Assembly: GCA_963666995.1 (NCBI GenBank)
Contig: OY762941.1
Span: forward strand, 3,286,001 to 3,350,000
Reading direction: 5' to 3'
Source: Syntrophobacter sp963666995
GTDB taxonomy: Bacteria; Desulfobacterota; Syntrophobacteria; Syntrophobacterales; Syntrophobacteraceae
DNA: 64,000 nt
Part shown: in pieces, positions 22,255 through 31,246 of the stretch
Layout: every line of letters starts with the position of its first letter
Position numbering within the stretch: position 1 is the stretch's first letter
The notes under the pieces: model-generated
What the model was told of the DNA's origin: nothing
Database searches by the model: none
The model's input: the letters and a program-made list of their open reading frames with translations, nothing else
Made by a program: the position numbers and the translations under genes

Positions 22255-24404
22255 TTTGTAGTTCCTTTCTCCCTCTTCCTTCGAACCTCCCCGATCGCGG
22301 CCTTGAAGTGAGCCGCGGATACGGAAAGCTTTCCTTTCCTTGCCTCTTTGGGTAAGTGGATCAATTCGGCAATCGCCAACATTGTCGCCCTCTTGCAGAT
22401 GTACGCAAGGTCCGAGCCGGCCATGCATTGTGTCTCACGGGCCAACTCGCCGAGGTCAACGTCGGCATTCAAGGGCTTCTCTCTCGTCTGAACCGTCAAA
22501 ATCTCCAGCCGCCCTCTTTCATCGGGAAAGGGAAATGGAAGTACAAAATCAAGACGTCCCGCGCGCATCAGCGCCGGGTCAATCAGGTCCTCCCGGTTGG
22601 TGGCTCCGAGGACAATGACCTCGGAGAGATCGCTTAATCTGTCCAATTCGTTGAAAAACTGGCTGGCTACACGTTCCATTACGCCTGCGTCGTCCCCGGA
22701 GCCGCGTCTGGACACCAGAGCGTCTATCTCGTCGAAGAACAGGATGCACGGCGCGGATTGCTTTGCTTTCTTGAAGATTTCGTGGAGTGCTTTTTCCGAT
22801 TCGCCCAGCCACTTCGAGAAGAGGATGGGGCCGCTGATCTGGATGAAATTCAAACCGCTTTCGGCCGCCAGGGCCTTTGCCATAAGCGTTTTTCCGGTGC
22901 CGGAGGGTCCCGTGAAAAGAATCCCTCTGGGAGGCGAAACGCTGCCTTCGCTGAACAGTTCCGGATACCTGTTCGGCCAGTCGACAATCGAAATGAGGAT
23001 TTCCTTGATCTCGCCGAGCCCTCCGATATCGTCCCATTTGACGTCGGGCCGTTCGGTGAGAAATTCACGGGTTGCCGACGGTTCTATGTCGCGAAGCGCG
23101 GTGAGGAAATCTTCCAGAGTGATGTTGAGCTTCTGCCTGGTAGCAAGGATCGCATCGGGATTGTCTCCTCCGAAGAGGGCGAGGTATCTGCGCAGAGCGA
23201 CCATGCCCGCTTCCTTGCACAACGCCTGCAGATCCGCTCCGACAAATCCGTGTGTGATCTGCGCCAGGCGTTCGAGATCGACTTCGGGGGACAGCGGCAT
23301 GCGCCTGCTGTGGACCTTCAATATCGCAAGACGTCCTTCGGCATTGGGAACCGGAATGGTGATTTCCCTGTCGAACCGGCCCGGCCGGCGAAGGGCCGGA
23401 TCGATCATTTCCGGAATATTGGTCGCCGCGATCACGATGACGTGTCCCCTCGAAACCATTCCGTCCATCAGGGCGAGGAGTTGGGCGACGACCCTTTTTT
23501 CGACGTCCCCCAAAACGTCGGCGCGCTTCGGGGCTATGGCATCTATTTCATCGATGAAGATTACGCTGGGCGCCTTGGACGACGCTTCCTCGAAGATTTC
23601 CCTCAGCTTCGCTTCGCTCTCGCCGTAGAACTTGTGAATGATCTCCGGGCCGTTCACCCGGATGAAATGAAGCTTCGTCTCGCTGGCGATGGCCCTGGCG
23701 ATGAGGGTCTTGCCCGTTCCCGGAGGGCCGTAGAGGAGCACGCCCTTGGGCGCCTCGATCCCGAGTTTTTCGAATACTTCGGCGTAGCGCAGCGGGAGTT
23801 CGACCATCTCGCGCACGAGCCGGAGTTCCTTTTCGAGGCCGCCGATGTCTTCGTAGGAGACGTGGGACGACCCGTTCAGGGCATAATCGGGCTTGTTGAC
23901 GAGAAATTCCGTGTGCTGGTTGATGATGAGCGAGCCCGAGGGTGAAGTGCCGTCCACCCGGAAGAAGCGGTCTTTGCCGCCAAAAAGCGGGATGTTTACC
24001 TTATCTCCCAGAATGACGGGAAATCCTTGGAGTACTTTCCCGAAATGTTCCAGTTCACCATCGTGGGGCAGAGGAGCATTCACATCGAGGGGGTAGAGCA
24101 CGATGGTGTTGGCGGTGTTGCGGGTGACCTTCGCGATCCGGACGGTCTCTCCGAGGTTGGCTTGAGCGTTCTGACGAATGGTGCCGTCGATCTGAATGAG
24201 CTTTTTTGCGCCGGTTTTGCCGAGGGTTGCGGTGACGCGCGCCACCGTCTTTTTCTTCCCTTCGATTTCGATGAGGTCGCCGAGCACGGCTCCCAGGGAG
24301 TTCATATCCTCAGGGTCAAGACGGGCCCAACCCTTACCGACATCATCGATGTACGCTTCGCTGACTTTCAGTTCCATATCGACCGCCACCACCGGATTGT
24401 GCAC
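22248..24404 (-). CDS. Cdc48/p97-like double AAA ATPase
   Basis: 718 residues. An N-terminal double-psi-barrel domain (KVSEAYIDDVGKGWARLDPE) precedes two AAA modules. Module 1: Walker A GPPGTGKT (about 227), Walker B FIDEIDAI, sensor RRPGRFD. Module 2: Walker A GPSGTGKT (about 505), Walker B FFDEIDAL, MRAGRLD. This is the architecture of archaeal VAT and eukaryotic p97 unfoldases, rare in bacteria; module 2 has Ser where Pro is usual in Walker A. It is the first gene of the minus-strand cluster and overlaps the FadR-type regulator. A role in remodelling or recycling protein complexes is general knowledge; a link to POR is only positional. Confidence 0.9.
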   Translation of the reverse strand: MHNPVVAVDMELKVSEAYIDDVGKGWARLDPEDMNSLGAVLGDLIEIEGKKKTVARVTATLGKTGAKKLIQIDGTIRQNAQANLGETVRIAKVTRNTANTIVLYPLDVNAPLPHDGELEHFGKVLQGFPVILGDKVNIPLFGGKDRFFRVDGTSPSGSLIINQHTEFLVNKPDYALNGSSHVSYEDIGGLEKELRLVREMVELPLRYAEVFEKLGIEAPKGVLLYGPPGTGKTLIARAIASETKLHFIRVNGPEIIHKFYGESEAKLREIFEEASSKAPSVIFIDEIDAIAPKRADVLGDVEKRVVAQLLALMDGMVSRGHVIVIAATNIPEMIDPALRRPGRFDREITIPVPNAEGRLAILKVHSRRMPLSPEVDLERLAQITHGFVGADLQALCKEAGMVALRRYLALFGGDNPDAILATRQKLNITLEDFLTALRDIEPSATREFLTERPDVKWDDIGGLGEIKEILISIVDWPNRYPELFSEGSVSPPRGILFTGPSGTGKTLMAKALAAESGLNFIQISGPILFSKWLGESEKALHEIFKKAKQSAPCILFFDEIDALVSRRGSGDDAGVMERVASQFFNELDRLSDLSEVIVLGATNREDLIDPALMRAGRLDFVLPFPFPDERGRLEILTVQTREKPLNADVDLGELARETQCMAGSDLAYICKRATMLAIAELIHLPKEARKGKLSVSAAHFKAAIGEVRRKREKGTTKC

Positions 24405-25107
24405 TTCGACTCCCCCGATCGAATCTGCCAGCCTTTAAATAACGCTTGGGGGAGTGCTGCATTGACCAATCATCATATGGTCCAACCATCCGACGATTGG
24501 ATGATAATCAAAGCCACTTGCCGGAGTCAAGAAAAAAATCGAGGGGAAAGTGGGATTCTTTTTTTGGGCATGAAAAGTATTGTGTTATCGGGATCTTGAG
24601 AATTTGCACGGTGGGGTCGGGCACCTGTGTCAGCCGCCTTTTAACGGATGGCCGATTGCTTGAACGTGATAGAATTTTTTCTATGTATTTGCGAATTTCG
24701 ATAGAAAAGTCCGGTCCGGGGCAGGGTGGGATCAACCCTGAAGGAGCCTTCGTCCCTTCCTGTGCGACCATCCCTCGTGTTCACCCGGGAAGTTTTCCAT
24801 TGCGAAGGCAGGGGGAAGAATGCGAATAGCACGCCGCGTGCACGATCTATGTGCCGCGGGATGAGGCTCTCTGGATCTGCCCACGGTTCGGCAGTTTCCC
24901 GTGTATTTGTCGTCCACAGCTTTTGTGACTATCTTAAAGCACGAAAGGCGGCGTCTCCTGGTCCGGCAACCGCGCGGTCACAAAAGCAGTAAAAGCGGCA
25001 GAGATGGATGGAGCCGGGAGTTGACATTTGGCCCCCAGGGGCCAAGTGAGCGCACGTCAACACCCGCGTGTGGGGATTTTCTCTTAACCTCTTAAGGAAG
25101 ATTTGTA
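24405..25107. other. Divergent intergenic region with palindromes
   Basis: No gene seen in about 700 bases. It holds a GntR-type palindrome (24477-24489) just upstream of the AAA gene. An 11-base inverted repeat (GCTTTTGTGAC at 24919-24929 and its complement at 24977-24987) follows, and a palindrome TTGGCCCC-CA-GGGGCCAA at 25028-25045 before the TauE gene. These may be operators for the two divergent units. Confidence 0.45.
24477..24489. promoter_or_regulatory. Candidate FadR-type operator
   Basis: ATGGT-CCA-ACCAT has arms and spacing like operators of FadR-subfamily regulators such as PdhR (TGGT-N3-ACCA). It lies 73 bases upstream of the AAA gene, which starts the unit that includes such a regulator. 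Autoregulation is inferred. Confidence 0.45.
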
Positions 25108-25881
25108 ATGGTCTACGTTGTCATCTGCCTTGCGGCCCTGATCGCTTCCGGGCTCACCCTGTTCTCGGGCTTTGGTCTCGGGACTCTTCTTATGCCTGTA
25201 TTCGCGATCTTTTTCCCTGTGGAAGTGGCCATCGCCCTTACGGCAATCGTCCACTTTTTGAACAATGTCTTCAAACTCGTGCTTGTCGGGAATTACACCG
25301 ACAAGGGCGTTGTGTTCAGGTTCGGGATTCCTGCCGTCATCTTTGCCTTTCTCGGGGCAAAGTCCCTCCTTCTCCTGTCGGGGCTGAAGCCCCTGGCAGT
25401 CTACCAGCTCTTTGAAAAGTCCTTCGAGGTTACCCCCGTAAAGGTTGTGATCGCCCTGCTGCTGGTGGTTTTTTCAATAGCCGAACTCGCACCCGCGCTT
25501 GCCAAGATTTCTTTTGACAGGAAATACCTGCCCTTCGGTGGGGCTCTGAGCGGGTTCTTTGGAGGGCTTTCGGGCAATCAGGGGGCATTGAGAAGTCCGT
25601 TTCTTCTGAAGGCGGGGCTGTCGCAGGAAAGATATATCGCAACCGGAGTTGTAATAGCATGCCTTGTGGACTTTACGCGTCTCAGTGTCTATGGCTCTCA
25701 TTTTTCCAGGGCGGGAGGGACTGAGAACCTGCCCTTGCTTGCCACGGCAACCGTTTCGGCATTCCTTGGGGCGTTCATCGGCGCCCGTTTCATGAAGAAG
25801 GTCACCATGCGCGCGATTCAGATCCTGGTCGCCGTCATGCTCCTCGGAATTGCCGTGGGCCTGGGATTCGGGCTGATATGA
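25108..25881 (+). CDS. TauE/SafE-family membrane permease
   Basis: 257 residues, about eight transmembrane segments. Family features are the opening SGLTLFSGFGLGTLLMP, the second-half repeat GGALSGFFGGLSGNQGALRS, and ATATVSAFLGAFIGARFMKK. Members export or import sulfite, sulfoacetate or similar organosulfonates across the inner membrane. AAGGAAG lies 8 bases before the ATG. No sulfur gene is adjacent, so the substrate is open. Confidence 0.88.
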   Translation: MVYVVICLAALIASGLTLFSGFGLGTLLMPVFAIFFPVEVAIALTAIVHFLNNVFKLVLVGNYTDKGVVFRFGIPAVIFAFLGAKSLLLLSGLKPLAVYQLFEKSFEVTPVKVVIALLLVVFSIAELAPALAKISFDRKYLPFGGALSGFFGGLSGNQGALRSPFLLKAGLSQERYIATGVVIACLVDFTRLSVYGSHFSRAGGTENLPLLATATVSAFLGAFIGARFMKKVTMRAIQILVAVMLLGIAVGLGFGLI

Positions 25882-26147
25882 TCCACCCGGGCTGTTTCTC
25901 CATCTCCCCCACCGATCCCACAATCCTCCCGAATCCTTCTCTGCAACAGTGAACTGACAGGCAAGGGTTCGATGAACGAAATTCCCCGTGGCAAAGCCGA
26001 CAATTAGCGGCCTCCTCTGTATTTCATAGATATTAATGATTATAATTAGTTACAAGTCAAGAAGGAATATTTATCCCTGATGATTTGTATCATATTTACC
26101 CGGCAAGTGCCGGGCGGCACCGTGCAACGCGGAGAAGGAGGCGAACA

Positions 26148-26603
26148 ATGTCCAATGTTATTCTGATGTTTCACGCCACCTTCGGGCTCTTGTTCATCCT
26201 CGCCAACCTGTGGGTCTTCGTCGATACGCTGAATGTCAATGAGGCGAACCATGCGCGCATAAAAGCATTGAGCTTCGGAGTGGCGGCATTGATGTGGCTG
26301 GCCTATCTTTTAGGAGGCTACTGGTACGTGATCTTCTATCCGGCGGAGAAGGCCATGATACTCAAGGGACCATGGCCGTTCGCTCACCACTTTTTCATGG
26401 AAACCAAAGAACACGTGCTCTTCATGCTCGTTCTGCTGGCAACGTTTCTTCCTATCGTTGCCTCCGGGAATCTTCTTCACAGCAAGTCCTCTCGTTCGGT
26501 CGTGCTCTGGGTCACGGGTTTGATGGTGGTTCTCGGGATAGGCATGGAAGGGGCTGGGGCGATTATCAGCCTGGGGGCCAAGGTCGCTTTATTACCGAAG
26601 TAG
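26148..26603 (+). CDS. Four-helix membrane protein of unknown function
   Basis: 151 residues from ATG 26148, with GGAGAAGGAGG upstream; an open extension to 26085 is rejected. Four hydrophobic segments are visible at about 5-25, 38-60, 82-102 and 117-140. Histidines lie in or near membrane segments: MFHATFG in the first, and FAHHFFMETKEHVLF before the third. That pattern could bind haem or metal, but no family was recognised. It is followed after 18 bases by another small membrane protein, so the pair is probably an operon. Confidence 0.65.
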   Translation: MSNVILMFHATFGLLFILANLWVFVDTLNVNEANHARIKALSFGVAALMWLAYLLGGYWYVIFYPAEKAMILKGPWPFAHHFFMETKEHVLFMLVLLATFLPIVASGNLLHSKSSRSVVLWVTGLMVVLGIGMEGAGAIISLGAKVALLPK

Positions 26604-26621
26604 ACCTCGGGAGGAGCAATC

Positions 26622-27023
26622 ATGAATGGGAACGCGGCAAGGAAGTATGATACGAGCGTATCGGAATCGCATGCCGGAGCCGAAGATTTACCCGAAATCA
26701 AGGGAGAGGAGGCTTTTGGCAGGTATACTGTATCTTTTGGGTTATCCATTGCAATTACGAGTGTCCTCAGTGCGTTGCTCGTCGTCGTGAAGGAGTTGAA
26801 TGAAAATACGATCCTCGAATGGATGAGAAACGTGACCCCTCACCACTGGATAACTCACGGTGTATTTGACCTTATTGTCTTTGCGGTTTTGGGTTTTGCT
26901 CTTGCTCGTGTGAACGGAGGCAAGGGACCGAAAGTGAGTTCCAGGAGGCTGAACCAGTTGATTGTGGGGGCTGTTGCGGTCAGTTGCATTACCATCGCAG
27001 GCTTCTATCTTCTTATTGAGTAA
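26622..27023 (+). CDS. Three-helix membrane protein of unknown function
   Basis: 133 residues; GGGAGGAGC upstream of the ATG. A polar N-terminus of about 34 residues precedes hydrophobic segments at about 40-60, 80-97 and 112-131. A histidine cluster (TPHHWITHGVF) lies just before the second segment, recalling the histidines of its upstream neighbour. No family recognised. The two probably work together in the inner membrane. Confidence 0.6.
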   Translation: MNGNAARKYDTSVSESHAGAEDLPEIKGEEAFGRYTVSFGLSIAITSVLSALLVVVKELNENTILEWMRNVTPHHWITHGVFDLIVFAVLGFALARVNGGKGPKVSSRRLNQLIVGAVAVSCITIAGFYLLIE

Positions 27024-27225
27024 AAAGGGCCTGTTGACGGCGATGCTCGTCGGTACGGATTCAAGCATCCGGGGCCGCCGATGGATCAGTTCCGGCATGA
27101 CTGATTGCCGGCGGCCCCGAGCGCTGGGGGCACCCTCTACTTCTGCCGGTCCTCGGTCAAAATGGCCTGGACGGCCCAGGCCACATAATGAGCGGACTTA
27201 CGGCAACGGCACTTGTTGCATCGCG

Positions 27226-27822
27226 TCAGGCGAAGCGGATGAGCAGGCTGACCCACAAAAGTCCTATGAGATACGATATGGCCACATCGCTTGGCCAATG
27301 AGCCGCAAGGGCAACTCTGGCAATCCATCCGATGAAAAGGAGGAAAGAACAGACGGGCAATACGGTCCAGCGAAGTCTGCCCGATGCTTTCACCGCGGAA
27401 AGCACAGCCAGGAACCCAATCGTGGATACGTAGTTAAAAGCAAAAATGGATGGGAATGCGGAACCTGAAGGTGAGCCCGTCACCCGGACCAGTTCAGGAG
27501 ACGGGCGAGGCTGGGCAATAAAGGGACCGAGCCATTTTCCAAGCAGCCATAAGCCGATGAAGGCGGCAAGAGACAGCAAAGCCGCACGCCGGCCGGCAAT
27601 GATCCACGATAAGGAAAAGGCGGCGGCGATCAGGATCGCGAGCCAGGGCATTTCTGCTGTCGCCGACAGCAACTGGGCCCATCGTTTGGATTCGGGCAGC
27701 ATGGACTGAACGAACCGGGTAGCCTGGACATCTCCCGGAAGATAGGGAAGGTACCTGAAGGAAATCGTGAGCGCGGCCGCCAAAATGAACAGTCCCAGCC
27801 AAACCGAATTGCTCGCTTTCAT
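27226..27822 (-). CDS. PAP2-family membrane phosphatase, altered active site
   Basis: 198 residues, about six membrane segments. The three PAP2 motifs are recognisable: KWLGPFIAQPRP (K-x6-RP type), GSPSGSAFPS at the place of PSGH, and ARVALAAHWPSDV (SR-x5-H-x3-D type). The second motif has Ser instead of the His that acts as proton donor, and Ala replaces Ser in the third. The nucleophile His and its Asp remain. Family members dephosphorylate lipid phosphates such as undecaprenyl pyrophosphate or phosphatidic acid. The substitution may mean reduced or changed activity. Confidence 0.75.
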   Translation of the reverse strand: MKASNSVWLGLFILAAALTISFRYLPYLPGDVQATRFVQSMLPESKRWAQLLSATAEMPWLAILIAAAFSLSWIIAGRRAALLSLAAFIGLWLLGKWLGPFIAQPRPSPELVRVTGSPSGSAFPSIFAFNYVSTIGFLAVLSAVKASGRLRWTVLPVCSFLLFIGWIARVALAAHWPSDVAISYLIGLLWVSLLIRFA

Positions 27823-27901
27823 AATTGACTCCCCGGGTAAGCTGTGGCTGTGCCGGCCCTGCCTGTCCGCTCCAAGCCCCCGTTAGCCGGCGTCCACGAA
27901 A

Positions 27902-28213
27902 TCATGCATATTTTCTGACGGCCTGTTCGATGGCCGGACCCGCCTTCCTCAGGTCATCGAGCACCATGACCGGATGTATTTCGATGTGGGCGTTGAATGC
28001 CAGAAACCATGGCTCTGCAATCGCCGGGATTTGGGCGGCGTCTTCCATCTCCAGGAAGATGAACGCCGTCCTTTGCCCGTTTTCATCGGTGAAATACGCC
28101 GCTTCGGGTTTCAGATCCGCAAGGATGGATTGAATCGTTTCGCCCAGTTTGCCGGACTTCGCCGCTGCATTCCCCGCATCAGCGGGAATATTGACCTTGA
28201 GTAAAAACCTCAT
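27902..28213 (-). CDS. Conserved hypothetical protein of dimeric alpha/beta-barrel type
   Basis: 103 residues from ATG 28213, with AGGAGG upstream; 17 further open codons are rejected. Sequence MRFLLKVNIPADAGNAAAK opens it, followed by TIQSILADLKPEAAYF and EPWFLAFNAHIEIHPVM. The strand-helix-strand rhythm at about 100 residues resembles small ferredoxin-like dimeric barrels seen as conserved hypotheticals next to stress or redox genes. No catalytic residue or function can be named. It follows no clear operon: 79 bases separate it from the PAP2 gene downstream. Confidence 0.7.
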   Translation of the reverse strand: MRFLLKVNIPADAGNAAAKSGKLGETIQSILADLKPEAAYFTDENGQRTAFIFLEMEDAAQIPAIAEPWFLAFNAHIEIHPVMVLDDLRKAGPAIEQAVRKYA

Positions 28214-28367
28214 ATTGCACCTCCTTCTTCGGCGCATATCGGCACGTTGACATCCTGAAGTCACCGACCCTCATAACAATGATAAGATTGATCCGCACGA
28301 AATGCCGGAATGTGGCATGCAGGGGGGACACGGACAAGCTGATGCCCGTGCGCGGAGCGTGGGAGAT

Positions 28368-28592
28368 TTAAAGCGCACTGTCGGCAATTGCGGCGTGTTT
28401 TCTGTAAAGTCCAACCAGGCCGATCATCAGAACCGAGTATGGAACCTGAGCCAGGGCCATCAGGCCGGCAAGAAATGGATACACCGTATTATGACCCGGC
28501 ATGGCATAGACCAACACCAGGCTGAATTCTGCGGTTATAAACATACAGCATAGAGTGGTGAGATAGACGGTCCAGGCAAACATCTCTCTCAT
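28368..28592 (-). CDS. Small two-helix membrane protein (start uncertain)
   Basis: 74 residues from ATG 28592. Two hydrophobic segments (about 5-30 and 37-60) end with GLYRKHAAIADSAL. The frame stays open up to 28736, overlapping the end of the zinc-ribbon gene, but that extension has no features. No good ribosome site is seen at 28592. The protein part looks real because of regular transmembrane spacing; function unknown. Confidence 0.4.
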   Translation of the reverse strand: MREMFAWTVYLTTLCCMFITAEFSLVLVYAMPGHNTVYPFLAGLMALAQVPYSVLMIGLVGLYRKHAAIADSAL

Positions 28593-28701
28593 CGCCGAAT
28601 GCCTGCTGAAATATGAACCGGCATGGAATGCCGCGGCTGCCGTACGGGAGCCGACGGGGTCCCGAATCACAGAGGGGGATGCGGTTGATTGAAGCGCATG
28701 G

Positions 28702-28971
28702 TTAGCCGAGGTCTCTGCCGCAGAACCTGCACACATTGGCGTTCAGTTTGATTATCTCCGCGCAAAACGGACATTTCTTGCTCGTCCCGGCGTGGATCTG
28801 CGCTTCTTCAATTTTGGCAACATTCGGCTTTATGACCAGCACTGTGATGATCCCGACGAGTGGAGTCAAGAAGAACGCGAGGAAAAAAAAGCCGAAGCCG
28901 GACCGCCCCTTGCGGTTCGCCATGATGCCGGCGACAATCGAAAAGAACAGCCACAAGATGAAGAATTCCAT
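28702..28971 (-). CDS. Small membrane protein with C-terminal zinc ribbon
   Basis: 89 residues. Two hydrophobic segments (EFFILWLFFSIVAGIMA, then FFFLAFFLTPLVGIITVLV) with a basic loop NRKGRSG between. Then a zinc ribbon, CPFC at about 68-71 and CRFC at about 82-85. GGAGG lies 8 bases before the ATG. Such membrane zinc ribbons are common and of unknown role. Confidence 0.75.
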   Translation of the reverse strand: MEFFILWLFFSIVAGIMANRKGRSGFGFFFLAFFLTPLVGIITVLVIKPNVAKIEEAQIHAGTSKKCPFCAEIIKLNANVCRFCGRDLG

Positions 28972-29942
28972 CGTGTACCTCCAGGTTCATGTAGATTTCG
29001 CATCATTGGACAAACTGCCGATCACCCGCGGAAATAAGATACAGCGTCCCGCTACACGCGAGAGAGGCAATCTTTCGCCGGGCTATCGGTCCTACGAGGG
29101 CAGCGAGAGCGACTCTTCGGCCCACCAGGGAAACACCTTCCTGCTATTCACCCAAATATCTCTACCGGATATCCGCCCTTTATCCTTTCGGTTCCACACT
29201 TCATCCTACCGAATGCCGATCCATGAATCAGGCTCGGCCCCCGGTTCCCTTGCCGGCACAAAAGGCCTGACCGGAATCATCGAGGCGGAAGTATGCGCAG
29301 AGATCCTTGCGCACCCTTTCGGCCACACCAACAGTGTACCAATGCGATCCGCCTGAAACGCCGGATGTGGTAATTAATCCGTAAAATACGTCGCTGCTGC
29401 GGCAATGACTGCGGCCATAGTTCGCCCAGAATCAAACGCTTGTACTCCATCGGAGGTCCTGGCACGTCGTGTTATGCGAATCGGCACAAACACCTCTGCA
29501 ATGCCCCCACAGTTGATTGCCGGAGCTTTTTCACGGATCGTTTCGATCTTGCCGGGGTGCTTTTGAAGCGGGCATATCAGCGACTCGGAAAGCGACGTCA
29601 TTCCTTCACTCTCTCCGGTAAAGAGACAACTGAGGGCAGCAGACCAAGCTACGCGTATGAAAGCGGCGAATCAGCCATATCCTGGTGTGAAAATATGCAC
29701 TAAATCGGGGTGGATACTACAATTGTATTGGAATGACGTCAACCAGTAGATGCTTGTTCTGATGTATTCTTTTCCACGGGTAATCCATATGGGCTTCGAT
29801 ACCTGTGCCGGAGCAGCAGAAGAAGAGGAAGCAAACTGAGGCAACCTCAACAAACCAGAAAGCGCCTGCATATTCCCTGGGGCTTGTTGCATGCTTACGT
29901 TACGAACGCGCTCAGGATCGTAAACGGGATGGGGACATTCTT
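28972..29942. other. Intergenic region, no convincing gene
   Basis: About 970 bases. Short open frames exist on both strands (for example minus strand 29374-29601), but none shows a ribosome site plus family similarity. The region may hold a decayed gene. Frame-open codons from 29805 run into the oxidoreductase gene but look non-coding. Confidence 0.4.
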
Positions 29943-31079
29943 ATGGCCAGACAGCTTGTATTTGTGGGCGGCGGACACGCTCACCTTTGTGCGCTCGCCA
30001 ATGTCCGGGATTACATAAAAAGAGGCCACCGGGCGACACTCATCAGCCCCTCCGGGTATCACTACTACTCAGGCATGGGGCCCGGCATGCTTTCCGGCAT
30101 CTATGAACCCCGGGAGATCCGCTTCAATATCCGGAAGATGATTGAAGATCGCGGAGGCCGCTTCGTCGAAGGCAGGGTCGTAAGAATCGATGCCAAAAAC
30201 CGCAGACTCATTTTGGACGGCGGCCGGGTGGTTCCCTATGATGTCGTCTCTTTCAATACCGGCAGCGAGGTGCCCACCGAGGCACTCGCAGCACCGGACG
30301 AGTGGGTTTTTCCGGTTAAGCCCATTGTCAATCTGGACAGGGCCCGCAAACTGATCCTGAACCGCGCTCACAGTGGGACCCTGAACGTAGTCGTCGCAGG
30401 CGGCGGCCCCGCGGGTGTAGAGATTGCCGCCAATGCCTGGAAACTGTTGCACGATGCTGGAATGTCAACGCAGGTGACTCTTGTCGCCGGCGATCGACTC
30501 CTGCCCGGCGTCGCCTCAAGGGCAAGGCGTTTTGCCGTCGATTCCCTTGCGGCAAAGGGAATCCGTGTAATCGAGGCGACGCGGGTACGCTTTTTCGAAA
30601 GCAAATGTGCGCGCCTCACGGACCATCGCACCATCCCCTGCGACTTTGCTTTTGTGGCAGTGGGAGTAAAGCCGTCAACGCTGTTTCGTGATTCCGGTCT
30701 GCCCGTCGGAACCGATGGCGGGTTGTCGGTCAACAAATACCTCCAGGGTATTGCCGGTCCCGAACTGTTCGGGGGAGGGGACTGTATCGCCATCGAAGGG
30801 CACGAACCGGCCAGGGTCGGTGTTTACGCAGTGCGCCAGGGTGCCGTCCTGCGCCACAATCTGGGGGTTGCGCTGGATGGAGGCGAGATGAAACCCTTCG
30901 TTGCGCAGTCAAGCTACATGCTGATCCTGAATATGGGCGACGGCAAAGGGATCCTGTGGAAGAAGGACTTCGCTTGGAATGGCCGGTCTTCGTTCCTGCT
31001 CAAGGACTTCATCGACCGGCGTTTCATGAAAAGATTCCAGCTTTCGGGAGAATTGTCCGATCGTTCCAATGCTCTGTAG
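29943..31079 (+). CDS. NDH-2/sulfide-quinone-reductase-like FAD oxidoreductase
   Basis: 378 residues from ATG 29943. FAD-binding GGGHAHLCALANVRDY at the N-terminus, then STRAND motif SGYHYYSGMGPGMLSGIY, NAD(P)-type motif VVVAGGGPAGVEIAANAW at about 155, and the second FAD motif GPELFGGGDCIAI at about 265. The HAH of the first motif is typical of a subgroup of pyridine nucleotide-disulphide oxidoreductases resembling NDH-2 and selenide-water dikinase N-domains. The C-terminus lacks a clear membrane helix. Electron transfer from NAD(P)H to a quinone or other acceptor is inferred. It stands alone before sucA. Confidence 0.82.
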   Translation: MARQLVFVGGGHAHLCALANVRDYIKRGHRATLISPSGYHYYSGMGPGMLSGIYEPREIRFNIRKMIEDRGGRFVEGRVVRIDAKNRRLILDGGRVVPYDVVSFNTGSEVPTEALAAPDEWVFPVKPIVNLDRARKLILNRAHSGTLNVVVAGGGPAGVEIAANAWKLLHDAGMSTQVTLVAGDRLLPGVASRARRFAVDSLAAKGIRVIEATRVRFFESKCARLTDHRTIPCDFAFVAVGVKPSTLFRDSGLPVGTDGGLSVNKYLQGIAGPELFGGGDCIAIEGHEPARVGVYAVRQGAVLRHNLGVALDGGEMKPFVAQSSYMLILNMGDGKGILWKKDFAWNGRSSFLLKDFIDRRFMKRFQLSGELSDRSNAL

Positions 31080-31246
31080 ATAAGGACAGACGCCGGGCGC
31101 GCCTCCTTGACAAGTTTCTCCCGAGATCATTAGCTTCTCATGGTATCCTCACGGAGAACTATTCCGTCAGCCGCCGGAACATCTGAACCGGAAAACGGCG
31201 AGCGGTTCGCACCTCTATTCTCCCGCCTCATAAGGGGTCTATTCGC

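Noticed and set aside
29374..29601. 75-codon minus-strand frame in the gap before the NDH-2-like gene
   Set aside because: No ribosome site and no recognised family; possibly a decayed gene but not supportable.
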